Below are positions 33,491 to 43,495 of a stretch of 64,000 bases of DNA, piece after piece; the first letter of the stretch is position 1; the number at the start of each line of letters is the position of its first letter. A model generated the notes under the pieces. It saw only the letters and a program-made list of their open reading frames with translations, was not told where the DNA came from and did not search any database. The position numbers were made by a program, and so were the translations under genes. This DNA comes from Actinomycetospora cinnamomea (GTDB lineage: Bacteria > Actinomycetota > Actinomycetes > Mycobacteriales > Pseudonocardiaceae). Where the stretch lies: NCBI RefSeq assembly GCF_003096675.1, contig NZ_QEKW01000001.1, positions 62,001 through 126,000 on the forward strand, read 5' to 3'.

Positions 33491-34183
33491 TCAGGGCAGC
33501 GACGTGACCAGCTGGCCCGGCGACACCCGCGGCCCGGTGAAGAACGGGGTCTCCTCGCGCACGTGACGGCGGGCGTCGGTGGCCCGCAGGTCGCGCATGA
33601 GGTCGACGATCCGGTCGAGCTGGTCGGCCTCGAACGCGAGGATCCACTCGTAGTCGCCCAGCGCGAACGCCGGCACGGTGTTGGCGCGGACGTCGGCGTA
33701 GCCGCGCGCGGCCTTGCCGTGCTCGGCGAGCATGCCGCGGCGCTCCTCGTCGGGCAGCAGGTACCACTCGTAGGAGCGGACGAACGGGTAGAGGCACAGG
33801 TAGCCGCGGGGCTCCTCTCCCGCGATGAACGCCGGCACGTGGCTCTTGTTGAACTCCGCCGGGCGGTGCAGCGCCGTGCCCGACCACACCGGCGTCGAGG
33901 CGCGGCCCAGCGCCGTGCGCCGCAACGCCGAGTACGTGGCCTGCAGCGACTCGACGTCGGGAGCGTGGGTCCACACCATCCAGTCGGCGTCGGCACGCAT
34001 GCCCGCCAGGTCGTAGACGCCGCGCACGGCGACGCCCTTGCCCTCGGCCTGCTCCAGCACGCCCGTGAGCTCCTCGCCGAGGGCTGCGCGGTCCTCGCCC
34101 AGGCGCGCCGGGTCGGTGCGGAAGACCGACCACATGGCGTAGCGGACGGTCGAGTTCAGCTCGTCGTAGTTCAGCCGGGCCAC
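33491..34183 (-). CDS. hemQ: Coproheme decarboxylase HemQ (ChdC)
   Basis: HemQ makes haem b from iron-coproporphyrin III, the last step of the coproporphyrin-dependent route of actinobacteria. The 230-residue chlorite-dismutase-family protein begins [21 protein letters not shown], as in mycobacteria. It contains [23 protein letters not shown], with the tyrosine region that reacts with the propionates. The GTG at 34183 fits the family start. The first gene downstream of DUF2252 on this strand, it lies near hemY and hemE, which supply its substrate. Confidence 0.93.
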   Translation of the reverse strand: MARLNYDELNSTVRYAMWSVFRTDPARLGEDRAALGEELTGVLEQAEGKGVAVRGVYDLAGMRADADWMVWTHAPDVESLQATYSALRRTALGRASTPVWSGTALHRPAEFNKSHVPAFIAGEEPRGYLCLYPFVRSYEWYLLPDEERRGMLAEHGKAARGYADVRANTVPAFALGDYEWILAFEADQLDRIVDLMRDLRATDARRHVREETPFFTGPRVSPGQLVTSLP

Positions 34184-34220
34184 GGCTCCATCGTGCCACC
34201 GCGCGTCCCGGGCACGCGGG

Positions 34221-35573
34221 TCAGAGGGACTCCTCGGTGGCCGAGACGCCGGGCACACGGTCGGCGCGGAAGGCCTCGACGAAGCGGCGGTGGTCGTCGC
34301 GCACGACGGAGGCGTAGTCGCGGCCGAAGGCGACGAGGTCGGCGACGAACGCGTCCTCACGCTCGCCGACCACGGCGAGGACCGCGTCCTCCACCTGGAG
34401 TGCGACCAGCCCCTGCTCGGCGTCGGCGTCGGCGACGCAGTGGGCGCGGGCGGTCGCCTGGCCGAGGCGGTGCAGGACGTCGCGCAGATCGCGGGGCTCG
34501 GTGAGGTCGTCCCAGTCGAGGTCGTTCTCGTAGGGCGAGAGCTGGTTGACGACGTAGCCGACCCCGCGCATCTCGGTCCACCCGAGCAGGCGGTCGGCGT
34601 GCGCCTGCAGCGCGCGGCGGGACAGGGCGGTGCGGTGGCCGTGGTGGAGGAACCACGCGGCGGCCTCGGGGTCGTCGACCACGCGGCTCGGCGCGGCCCG
34701 GACCGCCTGCTTCATCGACAGCACGATGTCGTCGTCCAGCGCCTCGGTCGGGCCCTCGATGAGCACGTTGTAGGCGGGCAGTCCGGCGCTGCCGATCCCG
34801 AAGCCGCTGCGGCCGACCACGTCGTGGACCGTGTAGGCCGGATCCGGCCAGCGCCTGCCCGGCGGGATCGTGTCCAGATAGGCCTCGTAGGCCGCGAGGA
34901 CCTCGGCGCGCTCGTCGTCGTCGAGGCGCCGCACCCCCGGGCCCGCGCGGAAGATGCGGTTCTCGCCCTCGATCTCGGTGGTCGCGTCGAGGAGGGCTCG
35001 GCGGCTCCGCTCCCGCGAGCGCTGCAGCGCGGCGCGGATCGGGCCGTCGGTGGTGGCGCGGGTGAGGGCGAACTCCCGCTCGCCCGAGCCCCCGGAGAAG
35101 GAGCGCACCGCACCGAGGTAGGACCGCAGGTACGCGGTGTTGAGCGCGTCGATGTCGGCGTCGGAGAACGCCTTCGACCAGCCGAGCAGGGCCACACTGG
35201 CCACGAGCCGGCGCAGGTCCCAGGTCCACGGGGCGACGTAGGCCTCGTCGAAGTCGTTGACGTCGAACACCAGCACGCCGTCGCCGTCGAGGTAGGTGCC
35301 GAAGTTCTCGGCGTGCAGGTCGCCCTGGATCCACACCCGGCGCGTGCGCTCGTCCACCCACGGGTCGTCCAGCCGGACGACGTCGGCGTAGAACAGCGGC
35401 GCGCTGCCCCGGTAGAAGGCGAACGGCTCGGCGGCCATCTTGCGGAACTTGTTGCGGAACGCCGCCGGCGACGCCGCCATGAGGTCGGAGAACGCGTCGG
35501 TGAGCACGTCGACGATGGCGGCGGTGCGGTCCTCGTCGTCGTGGGCGTCGAGGGCGGCGGCGAGATCGGCCAT
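34221..35573 (-). CDS. DUF2252 domain-containing protein
   Basis: The 450-residue protein is a typical DUF2252 member: [27 protein letters not shown] near residue 85, [22 protein letters not shown] near 105, and late [10 protein letters not shown]. The HGDxHxxNF-like and DFDE motifs resemble the catalytic loop and metal site of aminoglycoside kinase-like folds, so a phosphotransferase role is plausible but unproven. It lies inside the haem gene block between hemY and hemQ, where M. tuberculosis has no such gene. Confidence 0.88.
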   Translation of the reverse strand: MADLAAALDAHDDEDRTAAIVDVLTDAFSDLMAASPAAFRNKFRKMAAEPFAFYRGSAPLFYADVVRLDDPWVDERTRRVWIQGDLHAENFGTYLDGDGVLVFDVNDFDEAYVAPWTWDLRRLVASVALLGWSKAFSDADIDALNTAYLRSYLGAVRSFSGGSGEREFALTRATTDGPIRAALQRSRERSRRALLDATTEIEGENRIFRAGPGVRRLDDDERAEVLAAYEAYLDTIPPGRRWPDPAYTVHDVVGRSGFGIGSAGLPAYNVLIEGPTEALDDDIVLSMKQAVRAAPSRVVDDPEAAAWFLHHGHRTALSRRALQAHADRLLGWTEMRGVGYVVNQLSPYENDLDWDDLTEPRDLRDVLHRLGQATARAHCVADADAEQGLVALQVEDAVLAVVGEREDAFVADLVAFGRDYASVVRDDHRRFVEAFRADRVPGVSATEESL

Positions 35574-35625
35574 GGCGATCAGTCTGGCCCCGGTCGGCGC
35601 CGCGCGGGAGGCGCCGGGCGGGACG

Positions 35626-37077
35626 TCAGGCGACCGCCAGGTGGGCGGCCACGCGTGCCGCGGCGGCGTCGCCGGTGGCGAGGCAGGCCGGCACCCCGAC
35701 GCCGTGCCACGCGGCGCCCGCGACCGCGAGGCCGGGCAGTGCCGCGACGCCGGCCTCGACGGCGGCGACGCGGTCGAGGTGCCCGACGCCGTACTGCGGC
35801 AGGCCGCCCGGCCAGCGCACCACGGCGGTCTCGACGGGCACGGCGTCGATGCCGGTGAGCGCGGCGAGGTCGTCGCGTGCGGCGCTGACGAGGTCGTCGT
35901 CGTCGCGGCGCAGCGCGGCCAGCGAGGCGGCGTCGCCGTGGCGCCCGACCGACAGGCGCAGGACGGCCGTCGCGTCGGGGTCGTCGGGGCGGGCGTGATC
36001 GGACGCGGCGAGGTGCGGCCACTTCTCCGAGGTGAAGGTGGCCGCTTTGATGGTCCAGGGCAGGCCGTCCGGGCGCCGCTCCCCCGCCCCGACGAGCACC
36101 CCGGACCGGCCGGCCAGCGGCGCGGCGTCCGCGGCGGGCAGGGCGAGGAGCACGAGCGCCGAGGAGGCCAGCTCGATCTCCCCGGCCGCCCGAGCCGCGG
36201 CGGGCGCATGGTCGGCGAGCAGGCGGCGCACGGCGGGTGCGGGGACGGCGAGCACGACCGCGTCGGCGTCGACGTGGCCCACGATGTCCGCTCCCGTGTC
36301 GGCGACCTCCGCGCGCCACCCGGTGGGCGTGCGGGCGAGCGCGGTCACGGTGCGGCCCAGCCGCAGCTCAGCGCGGGCGGCGAGGGCGAGCGTGGCGGGG
36401 AGGTCGGCGAGGCCGCCCCGCAGGGTGCCGAAGACCGGCACCGGGGGCGCCGCGTCCGCGGGCGGTGCAGGCAGGCACGCCCGGGCGGCGGCGAGCAGCG
36501 AGCGCGGGTCGGCGTCGAGGGCCGCGGCCAGCGCGGGCACGGTGGCACGCAGGCCCAGCCCGTCGGCGTGGCCCGCGTAGACCCCGCCGAGCAGCGGGTC
36601 GACCAGCCGGTCGGCCACCTCGTCGCCCAGCCGCGCCCGCACGAGCGCGCCCACGGCGACGTCACCGCCGGGCTCCCAGGGTCCCGGGCGGTCCTCGCGC
36701 AGCGCGGCGAGCCCGGCGGGCGAGAGGACGCCGGCCGCGACGTCGGGGTCCCCGGGCACGCCCATCACGGTGCGCGGGGGCAGGGGCACCGTGCGCCCGC
36801 CCACTCGCAGCGCCGACGCCGCCGGCCCGGGGTGCACGAGCTGGTCGTCGAGCCCGAGCTCGCGGATCCGCGCGGCGGCCTCGGGACGGCGCGCGAGGAA
36901 GGCCTCCGCGCCCACGTCGACGCGCCGTCCGCCGAGCTCCATCGCGGCGAGCTTGCCGCCCAGCGCGCGCGCGGCCTCGACGACCACGATCTCCGCGTCG
37001 GGCCCGAGCAGCGTGCGCAGACGGTGGGCCGCGGCGAGCCCGGAGACCCCGCCGCCGACGACGAGGACGCGGGTCAC
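35626..37077 (-). CDS. hemY: Coproporphyrinogen/protoporphyrinogen oxidase HemY (HemG, CgoX)
   Basis: This FAD enzyme oxidises coproporphyrinogen III to coproporphyrin III in gram-positives. The 483-residue product has the FAD motif [15 protein letters not shown] at residues 5-19. [10 protein letters not shown] and the substrate-domain segment [29 protein letters not shown] follow. The C-terminal FAD tail is [25 protein letters not shown]. Its GTG overlaps the hemE stop (GTGA), so the two are translationally coupled. Confidence 0.93.
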   Translation of the reverse strand: MTRVLVVGGGVSGLAAAHRLRTLLGPDAEIVVVEAARALGGKLAAMELGGRRVDVGAEAFLARRPEAAARIRELGLDDQLVHPGPAASALRVGGRTVPLPPRTVMGVPGDPDVAAGVLSPAGLAALREDRPGPWEPGGDVAVGALVRARLGDEVADRLVDPLLGGVYAGHADGLGLRATVPALAAALDADPRSLLAAARACLPAPPADAAPPVPVFGTLRGGLADLPATLALAARAELRLGRTVTALARTPTGWRAEVADTGADIVGHVDADAVVLAVPAPAVRRLLADHAPAAARAAGEIELASSALVLLALPAADAAPLAGRSGVLVGAGERRPDGLPWTIKAATFTSEKWPHLAASDHARPDDPDATAVLRLSVGRHGDAASLAALRRDDDDLVSAARDDLAALTGIDAVPVETAVVRWPGGLPQYGVGHLDRVAAVEAGVAALPGLAVAGAAWHGVGVPACLATGDAAAARVAAHLAVA

Positions 37078-38156
37078 GGCAGGTCGGCGGAGTGCACCAG
37101 GTCGACGACCCGGGCGAGCGCGTCGGGGTCGGTCTCGGGCAGCACGCCGTGGCCGAGGTTGAACACGTGGCCCTCGGCCGACGCGCCCTCGGCGAGGATG
37201 CGCCGGACCTCCCGCTCGACGACCTCGGGGCCGGCGAAGAGCAGCGCGGGGTCGAGGTTGCCCTGCAGCGCCCGGCCCGGTCCGACGCGGGCGGCGGCCA
37301 TGTCCAGGGGCACGCGCCAGTCGACGCCCACGACGTCGGCGCCGGCCTCGCCCATGGCGCCGAGGAGCTCGGAGGTGCCGACACCGAAGTGGATGCGCGG
37401 CAGCCCGGTGTCCGCGAGGCCCTGCAGGACGCGCGTCGAGTGGGGCAGGACCAGCTCGCGGTAGTCGCGCTCGGACAGCGCGCCGGCCCAGGAGTCGAAC
37501 AGCTGCACGGCGTCGACGCCGGCGTCGACCTGGGCGCGCAGGAACGTCAGCGTGGTGTCGGCGAGCGCGGAGCACAGCGCGTGCCAGGTGGCCGGCTCGG
37601 CGTGCATGAGCGCCTTGGTGCGCTCGTGGTTGCGGCTCGGCCCGCCCTCGACGAGGTACGACGCGAGCGTGAAGGGGGCGCCGGCGAACCCGATGAGCGG
37701 GGTCTCCCCCAGCTCGCGCACCAGCAGGCGCACCGCCTCGGCCACCGGCGCGACGCCCTCGGCGTCGAGGGTGGGCAGGGCGGCCACGTCGGCGGCGGTG
37801 CGCACGGGACGCTCCACCACCGGGCCCGTGCCCGCGACGATGTCGACGCCCACGCCCGCGGCCTTGAGCGGCACGACGATGTCGGAGAACAGGATCGCCG
37901 CGTCGACGCCGTAACGGCGCACCGGCTGCAACGTGATCTCGCAGGCGAGCTCGGGCGTGAGGCAGGCCTCGAGCATGCCGCTGCCCCGGCGGACCTCGCG
38001 GTACTCCGGCAGCGAGCGTCCGGCCTGGCGCATGAACCACACGGGGCGCCGTGACGGGCGCTCGCGGCGAGCGGCGGCGAGGAACGGCGCGTCGGGGAGG
38101 TGGCGGCGCGCGGGGACGACGTCGGTGGCCGCGTCCGCGGTGCCTGCCCTGCTCAT
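37074..38156 (-). CDS. hemE: Uroporphyrinogen decarboxylase HemE
   Basis: HemE decarboxylates uroporphyrinogen III to coproporphyrinogen III. The 360-residue protein has the family signatures [17 protein letters not shown] near residue 40 and the second one near 150, [32 protein letters not shown], with the catalytic aspartate, is intact. GGGGG precedes the ATG. It heads the hemE-hemY pair; the divergent DUF3000 gene is 186 nt away, the same arrangement as in mycobacteria. Confidence 0.95.
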   Translation of the reverse strand: MSRAGTADAATDVVPARRHLPDAPFLAAARRERPSRRPVWFMRQAGRSLPEYREVRRGSGMLEACLTPELACEITLQPVRRYGVDAAILFSDIVVPLKAAGVGVDIVAGTGPVVERPVRTAADVAALPTLDAEGVAPVAEAVRLLVRELGETPLIGFAGAPFTLASYLVEGGPSRNHERTKALMHAEPATWHALCSALADTTLTFLRAQVDAGVDAVQLFDSWAGALSERDYRELVLPHSTRVLQGLADTGLPRIHFGVGTSELLGAMGEAGADVVGVDWRVPLDMAAARVGPGRALQGNLDPALLFAGPEVVEREVRRILAEGASAEGHVFNLGHGVLPETDPDALARVVDLVHSADLP

Positions 38157-38329
38157 GGTGCCCCCATCCTCCCACGCCGTCCCCGGGCACCGCCGCGCGT
38201 GCCGGGTTCGTGGAGCGAGGGACGCCCCGAGTGCGTCAGACGCAGCGAGCGACGCCCTCGCTGGGCACCGGGGCGGGTGCGCACCGGGGTTGCTCGGCGT
38301 GGGAGGTGCCGGAAAGAACCCGTTCGGCC

Positions 38330-38335
38330 TACTGT
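38330..38335 (+). promoter_or_regulatory. -10 element TACTGT of the DUF3000 gene
   Basis: TACTGT ends 7 nt before the GTG at 38343, which indicates a leaderless transcript. Confidence 0.55.
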
Positions 38336-38342
38336 CATCGAG

Positions 38343-38948
38343 GTGACGGCGCCCACCACCCACCCCGAGACGTTCCGGCGCGCGGTGGACTCCCTGAGCG
38401 ATCTGCGCACCCGCCCGGAGATCGAGCTGCGCACCATGCGCCCGCCGCAGCGCCTGGCGCCGTACTCGGCCGCGTGGAGCGCGGAGGTGCTCGCCGGGCC
38501 GCCGGCTCCGGGCGCCCGCGAGGTGGACGACGCGGAGGTCGTGGTCACCGGCCGGCTCGTGCTGTTGCACGACCCGGAGGGCCAGGACGCGTGGGACGGC
38601 ACGCTGCGCGTCGTGACGTTCGTGCGCGCGGAGCTCGACCCCGAGCACGCCGGCGACCCGCTGCTGCCCGAGGTGGCGTGGTCGTGGCTGACCGGCGCGC
38701 TGGAGGACTCCGGTGCGGCGTGGACGGCGCTGGGTGGCACGGTGACCCAGACCGCCTCGGTGCGCTTCGGTGACATCTCCGGACCGAGCCACGCGACGGA
38801 CCTCGAGCTGCGGGCGTCCTGGACGCCCACCGAGGACGTGCTGACGGCCCACGGCGAGGCGTTCGCGGGCGTCCTCGCGATCGCGGCGGGACTTCCGCCG
38901 GAGGGCGTGGCGACGCTCGGTGCCCGCCGCGCCGGGCGCTCGGGCTGA
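38343..38948 (+). CDS. DUF3000 family protein
   Basis: This 201-residue protein is of the DUF3000 family, found next to hemE in most actinobacteria (Rv2680 in M. tuberculosis). It begins [29 protein letters not shown], with [18 protein letters not shown] following, and has no membrane segment. The function is not known. Conserved position between hemE and the RNase D gene is the main evidence for orthology. The start is a leaderless GTG. Confidence 0.85.
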   Translation: MTAPTTHPETFRRAVDSLSDLRTRPEIELRTMRPPQRLAPYSAAWSAEVLAGPPAPGAREVDDAEVVVTGRLVLLHDPEGQDAWDGTLRVVTFVRAELDPEHAGDPLLPEVAWSWLTGALEDSGAAWTALGGTVTQTASVRFGDISGPSHATDLELRASWTPTEDVLTAHGEAFAGVLAIAAGLPPEGVATLGARRAGRSG

Positions 38949-39385
38949 CCATTTTCCGGTACCACGGGTATCGGAACACGCAATTTCCGCAGGTCGTTCC
39001 GGGTCGTTCCCGTTCGTCGAACGGATGCTCAGGCAGGCGTCCGATCAGCCTGATCGTGCTCCGTCCGTCACGGGGCGGCGTTGGGTCGTTGGTTGCAGTG
39101 CGGCTGGGACGGTCGGCGCCACTTCGACACGCTGCGTAGCAGCGGTTACACCTAGTGTCACCGCGAGACGATTCTGCGTCGTCTGTCCACTCCAAAGGGT
39201 GACCGTGAGCACGTAACGCGCGAAACTCCACCGAGCGAAGTTGGCCCTGATGCTCTCGTTAACTCGCCCGGGGGGATATGTTCTCTCGCACGCACTTCCT
39301 CGTCCGATCGGCGGCGCGGTCGATGGGTCGGGGGCCGGGGTGCGGAATGTCGGGGGGCAAGACCGACTTCTAGGAGGTACTCGAC
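38949..39385. other. Long leader region of the LuxR-type response regulator
   Basis: The 437 nt have no gene but are less GC-rich than the genes on either side. They contain a 21-bp palindrome at 39143-39163 and the ribosome site AGGAGG at 39372-39377. A long untranslated leader or a regulated promoter is likely. Confidence 0.55.
39143..39163. promoter_or_regulatory. 21-bp near-perfect palindrome
   Basis: CGGTTACAC (39143-39151) and GTGTCACCG (39155-39163) are inverted copies with one mismatch around CTA. The site is 223 nt upstream of the response regulator start and looks like an operator for a dimeric regulator. Confidence 0.6.
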
Positions 39386-40102
39386 GTGGCTACCGTGGGC
39401 CCAGGCATGGCCCTTCGCGGCGTCGCGAGCGGCTTGCTGCCGCCGGCCATGGTCCCGCATCCGCGGGAAGAGATGTTCACCGTGCTGGTGGTCGACGACC
39501 ACCCGCTGCTGCGTGAGGCGATCGCACAGCGGCTCTCCTCGATGGGCGCGGGCACCGTCCACGAGGCGGCCTCGATCTCCGAGGCGCGCACCCGGGCACT
39601 GGCCAGCGGCCCGTGCGACCTCGCGATCCTCGACCTGGGCCTGCCGGACGGCAGCGGCCTGGACCTGATCGCCGAGCTGCGGGCGCAGGGCTGGAACCGG
39701 GTGGTGGTGCTGGCGGCCTCGGACGACCCGTCGGCGGTGCGTGCGGCCTTCCAGGCCGGCGCGCAGGCCTACCTGCTCAAGTCCGCCTCGCCGGGTGTCG
39801 TCACCGACGGCGTGCGCCGGGTGCTCGAGGGCGGCCTCTACGCCGATCCCTCGGTCGCCCCGCTGCTCGCCGCGGGCACCCGCGTGCCGGCGACGGACAA
39901 CACGCCCCGCGAGCTGTCCGCCCGCGAGGTCGAGGTGCTCCAGCTGGTGGCCGACGGCCGCTCCAACAAGGAGATCGGCGACGCGCTGAGCCTCTCGGCG
40001 CTCACCGTCAAGAGCCACCTCTCCCGCATCGGGCGCAAGCTCGGCACGGGCGACCGGGCGCAGATGGTGGCGCTGGCCATGCGGGCCGGCGTCATCCGCT
40101 GA
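39386..40102 (+). CDS. NarL/LuxR family response regulator
   Basis: The 238-residue protein has a 30-residue extension, then a receiver domain (VLVVDDHPLLREAIAQRL; phospho-acceptor Asp in LAILDLGLPDGSG). A LuxR helix-turn-helix follows at 175-235 (LSAREVEVLQLVADGRSNKEIGDALSLSALTVKSHLSRIGRKLG). The conserved switch lysine is present (YLLKSASP). No histidine kinase gene is adjacent, so it is an orphan. The GTG at 39386 has a perfect AGGAGG 8 nt upstream. It lies between DUF3000 and RNase D. Confidence 0.9.
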   Translation: MATVGPGMALRGVASGLLPPAMVPHPREEMFTVLVVDDHPLLREAIAQRLSSMGAGTVHEAASISEARTRALASGPCDLAILDLGLPDGSGLDLIAELRAQGWNRVVVLAASDDPSAVRAAFQAGAQAYLLKSASPGVVTDGVRRVLEGGLYADPSVAPLLAAGTRVPATDNTPRELSAREVEVLQLVADGRSNKEIGDALSLSALTVKSHLSRIGRKLGTGDRAQMVALAMRAGVIR

Positions 40103-40272
40103 GCGCGAGGGTGCGGGGGTCGGCCGGTGCGTCGACCCCGACCACCCGCTCCGCGGACCCCGCCGGGGGCGCCGGCGGGGTCCGCGGGCGGCGCTCGTCG
40201 GCGGACACTTCCACGGCACGCGCCGACGCGCCGCGCGCCCCGAGGGCCGCGAACGGGCAGACTGTCGAGGCA

Positions 40273-41574
40273 GTGGACGCCGCGCAGACCGACGAGCACG
40301 CTCCGGGAGACCGATCGGGGCGGACCCCCGGAGACGACCCGACGGTCGTCGACCTGCTCGTGCCCGCCGAGGGCGTCCCGCCCCTGGTGACCGACCGGGA
40401 CGCGCTGGCCGACACCGCGGCCCGCCTCGCCGCGGGCACCGGCCCGGTCGCGGTCGACGCCGAGCGCGCCTCGGGCTACCGGTACTCGGCGCGCGCCTAC
40501 CTCGTGCAGCTGCGACGCGCGGGTGCGGGCAGCTTCCTGGTCGACCCCATCGCCTGCGACGGCGACCTCACCCCGCTCGACGAGGCGCTGCGCGGGGTCG
40601 AGTGGGTGCTGCACGCCGCGTCGCAGGACCTGGCGTGCCTGGCCGAGGTCGGCATGCACCCCGACCGCCTCTTCGACACCGAGCTCGCCGGGCGCCTCGT
40701 CGGGTACCCCCGCGTCGGGCTCGGCCCCCTCACCGAGAACCTGCTGGGCGTGCGGCTGCAGAAGGGCCACGGCGCCGCCGACTGGTCCCGCCGTCCGCTG
40801 CCCGCCGAGTGGCTCACCTATGCCGCCCTCGACGTCGAGCTCCTCGTGGAGCTGCGCGACGCCGTCGCCGCCGACCTCGAGCGCCAGGGCAAGACCGTCT
40901 GGGCCGAGCAGGAGTTCGAGGCCGTCCGACTCGCCGCGCCCCCGCCGCCGCGCGCCGAGCCGTGGCGCCGCACCTCGGGCCTGCACAAGGTGCGCCGGCC
41001 CGCGGCGCTCGCCGTCGTCCGCGAGCTCTGGGAGTCCCGCGACACGCTCGCCGCCGCCCGCGACATCGCCCCCGGCCGGCTGCTGCCCGACGGGGCCATC
41101 GTCGACGCCGCCCTGCGCGAGCCGTCGCGCCGCGACGACCTCGTCGCCATGCCCGTGTTCCGGGGCCGCGCCCAGCGCCGCCTGGCCGACCGCTGGTGGT
41201 CCGCGATCGAACGGGCCCGCGCGCTGCCGCGCGACCGCTGGCCGGCCACGGCCGCGCCGCCCGACGGCCCGCCGCCGGCCCACCGCTGGGGCGACAAGGA
41301 CCCGGCCGCCGCCGCGCGTCTCGCGGCGGCACGCGCCGCGCTCGCCGAGCTCTCGGAGGAGACGGGCACCCCGGTGGAGAACCTCCTGACCCCCGACCTC
41401 GTGCGGCGGCTGTGCTGGTCGCCGCCGGAGCGCGCCACGCCCGACGCGGTCCGGACCGCGCTCGCGACACTGGGGGCACGCCCCTGGCAGGCGGAGCTGA
41501 CCGCGCCCCGGCTCGCCGAGGCGCTGACGGCGCAGCCGGCTCAGCCCGCTCAGACCTCCGCCGACGCGGGCTGA
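40273..41574 (+). CDS. rnd: Ribonuclease D-like 3'-5' exonuclease with HRDC domain
   Basis: This 433-residue protein has a DEDDy exonuclease domain at 60-230: Exo I VAVDAERASGYRY, Exo II ASQDLACLAEVG, and Exo III YAALDVELLVEL with its tyrosine. HRDC-like helices follow (RRPAALAVVRELWESRDTLA). It would trim structured RNA 3' ends. The orthologue is Rv2681. GTG 40273 has only a weak GAGG before it. The 3' end overlaps that of the convergent histidine kinase gene by 25 nt. Confidence 0.9.
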   Translation: MDAAQTDEHAPGDRSGRTPGDDPTVVDLLVPAEGVPPLVTDRDALADTAARLAAGTGPVAVDAERASGYRYSARAYLVQLRRAGAGSFLVDPIACDGDLTPLDEALRGVEWVLHAASQDLACLAEVGMHPDRLFDTELAGRLVGYPRVGLGPLTENLLGVRLQKGHGAADWSRRPLPAEWLTYAALDVELLVELRDAVAADLERQGKTVWAEQEFEAVRLAAPPPPRAEPWRRTSGLHKVRRPAALAVVRELWESRDTLAAARDIAPGRLLPDGAIVDAALREPSRRDDLVAMPVFRGRAQRRLADRWWSAIERARALPRDRWPATAAPPDGPPPAHRWGDKDPAAAARLAAARAALAELSEETGTPVENLLTPDLVRRLCWSPPERATPDAVRTALATLGARPWQAELTAPRLAEALTAQPAQPAQTSADAG

Positions 41575-42722
41575 GCCCCGACCCGCTGGCTGGTCAGCGG
41601 CAGGACCACGGTCACCGCCAGCCCCCCGCCCTCGACGGGCTCGGCCACGGCCCGGCCCCCGTGCGCCCGCGCCACGGCGCGCACGATCGACAGGCCGAGC
41701 CCCGTGCCGCTGCCGGTGCGCCCGGCCCCGCGGCGGAAGGGCTCGAACAGCTCGGCGACCGTCGCCGGCGCGACCACCGGCCCCGACGACGCGACGTGCA
41801 GCACGGCGTGGCCGTCCTCGGTGCCCGTGTGCACGGTGAGCCACCCGCCCTCGACGTTGTGGCGCACGGCGTTCTCGACGAGGTTGCCGGCCACGCGTCC
41901 GAGCAGCGCGGCATCGCCGGCCACGGGCGCCGGCCCGAGGTCGGTGGAGATCCGCAGGCCCCGGTCGCGGGCCTCGGCGCGCACCGCCTCCAGCGCGAGC
42001 GGGACCGTCTCGGCGAGGTCGACGGGCTCGGTGGGGACGGCCTCGGTGGCCTCGGTCCGCGCGAGCAGCAGCAGCCCGGCGACGAGGTGCTCGGCGCGGC
42101 GCGTGGCCTCGCGGACCACCTCGGCCATGCGCCGCAGCTCGGCGACGTCGGCGTCGGGGTCGGCGAGGGTCACGTCGACCTCGGTGCGCAGCACCGCCAG
42201 CGGGGTGCGCAGCTCGTGGCTGGCGTTGGCCACGAAGCGTGTCTGCGCGTCGAACGCCGCCTGCAGCCGGTCGAGCATCGCGTCGAACGTGGCCGCGAGC
42301 TCGGCGACCTCGTCGCGGGGACCGGTGAGGCCGATGCGGGCGTCGAGCGACGTCGCCGACAGCCGGCGTGCGGTCGCCGTCACCTCGTGCAGCGGGCGCA
42401 GGACGCGGCGCACCAGCACCCACGACACCAGCGCCGCCGCCAGCACGACCATCGCGAACGCGATCGACCCGACGCGCAGGACCTCGACCCGCGCGGCCTT
42501 GCCGAGCGCGTCGGCGAGCTCCCCGGCCGGCACGCGCACGCCGTCGACGAGCACCGGGGTGTCGGGCGGCAGCTGCGGGACGGCGGCCGCGACCTCGCCC
42601 ACGAGCATCCAGCCGAGCCACACGAGCAGCACCGCCACCACGGCGACGAGCCCCGTGGCCAGCAGCGTGAGCCGCACGCGCAGGCCGGGGCCCCGGCGCA
42701 GGGCGGACGTTCCGGCGGGCAC
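41550..42722 (-). CDS. Sensor histidine kinase
   Basis: The 390-residue kinase has two transmembrane helices (about 20-44 and 84-105) around a short outside loop of some 40 residues. A HAMP domain follows (RRVLRPLHEVTATARRLSATSLDARIGL). The H box is ASHELRTPL, and the ATPase N, G1 and G2 boxes are NLVENAVRHN, ASSGPVV and GSGTGLGLSIV. In the G1 box the usual DxGxG is degenerate (VASSGPVVAP). It pairs with the OmpR-type regulator 50 nt upstream on the same strand. The signal is unknown. Confidence 0.93.
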   Translation of the reverse strand: MPAGTSALRRGPGLRVRLTLLATGLVAVVAVLLVWLGWMLVGEVAAAVPQLPPDTPVLVDGVRVPAGELADALGKAARVEVLRVGSIAFAMVVLAAALVSWVLVRRVLRPLHEVTATARRLSATSLDARIGLTGPRDEVAELAATFDAMLDRLQAAFDAQTRFVANASHELRTPLAVLRTEVDVTLADPDADVAELRRMAEVVREATRRAEHLVAGLLLLARTEATEAVPTEPVDLAETVPLALEAVRAEARDRGLRISTDLGPAPVAGDAALLGRVAGNLVENAVRHNVEGGWLTVHTGTEDGHAVLHVASSGPVVAPATVAELFEPFRRGAGRTGSGTGLGLSIVRAVARAHGGRAVAEPVEGGGLAVTVVLPLTSQRVGAQPASAEV

Positions 42723-42772
42723 GCCAGGACGCTACGGGGCGCCGGGCGACCCCGGGGTGAAGCCCCCGGGAG

Positions 42773-43444
42773 TCAGACGGTGGCGGGCGCCTCGGCGGGC
42801 ACGCGGTAGCCCGAACCCACGACGGTGTCGATGATGCCGGGCTCGCCGAGCTTCTTGCGCAGGGTCATGACCGTGACCCGGACCGTGGTGGTGAACGGGT
42901 CGGCGTTCTCGTCCCACACGCGCTCGAGCAGCTCCTCGGAGCTGACGACGGCGCCGCGGGCGGCCATGAGCACCTCGAGCACCCCGAACTCCTTGCGGGT
43001 GAGCTCCAGCGGGACGCCCCCGCGGGTGACGGTGCGCTTCGAGGGGTCGAGCACGATGTCGGCGGCGCGCAGCACCGGCGGCACCGCGGGCGTGGCGCGG
43101 CGACCCAGGGCCCGGACGCGGGCGACGAGCTCGGGGAAGTCGAACGGCTTGGGCAGGTAGTCGTCCGCGCCGAGGGCGAGGCCCTCGACCTTGTCGCGCA
43201 GCGTGCCGCTGGCGGTCAGCATGATCACCCGGGTGACCCCGCCGACGATCTCGGTGCACAGGTCGTCGCCGGAGCGGCCGGGCAGGTCGCGGTCGAGCAC
43301 GACGACGTCGTAGCGCGTGACGCCGACCTTCTCGCTGCCCTCGTCGCCGTCGTAGGCCACGTCGACGGCCATGCCCTCACGCCGCAGGCCCCGGGCCAGG
43401 GCATCGGCCAGCGCCTGCTCGTCCTCAACGATCAGTACTCGCAC
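42773..43444 (-). CDS. OmpR/PhoB family response regulator
   Basis: This 223-residue protein has a receiver domain (MRVLIVEDEQALADAL; phospho-acceptor in VVVLDRDLPGRSG; KPFDFPEL) and a winged-helix output domain (LTRKEFGVLEVLMAARGAVVSSEELLERVWDE, then TVMTLRKKLGEPGIIDTVVGSGYRV). It is the first gene of a two-gene operon with the sensor kinase and lies between dxs and the RNase D gene. M. tuberculosis lacks the pair at this position. Confidence 0.94.
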   Translation of the reverse strand: MRVLIVEDEQALADALARGLRREGMAVDVAYDGDEGSEKVGVTRYDVVVLDRDLPGRSGDDLCTEIVGGVTRVIMLTASGTLRDKVEGLALGADDYLPKPFDFPELVARVRALGRRATPAVPPVLRAADIVLDPSKRTVTRGGVPLELTRKEFGVLEVLMAARGAVVSSEELLERVWDENADPFTTTVRVTVMTLRKKLGEPGIIDTVVGSGYRVPAEAPATV

Positions 43445-43495
43445 GCCTCCACGGTGCCACAGCGGACCTGAGGGCCCGCTGAGAGAAGCCGCAGG

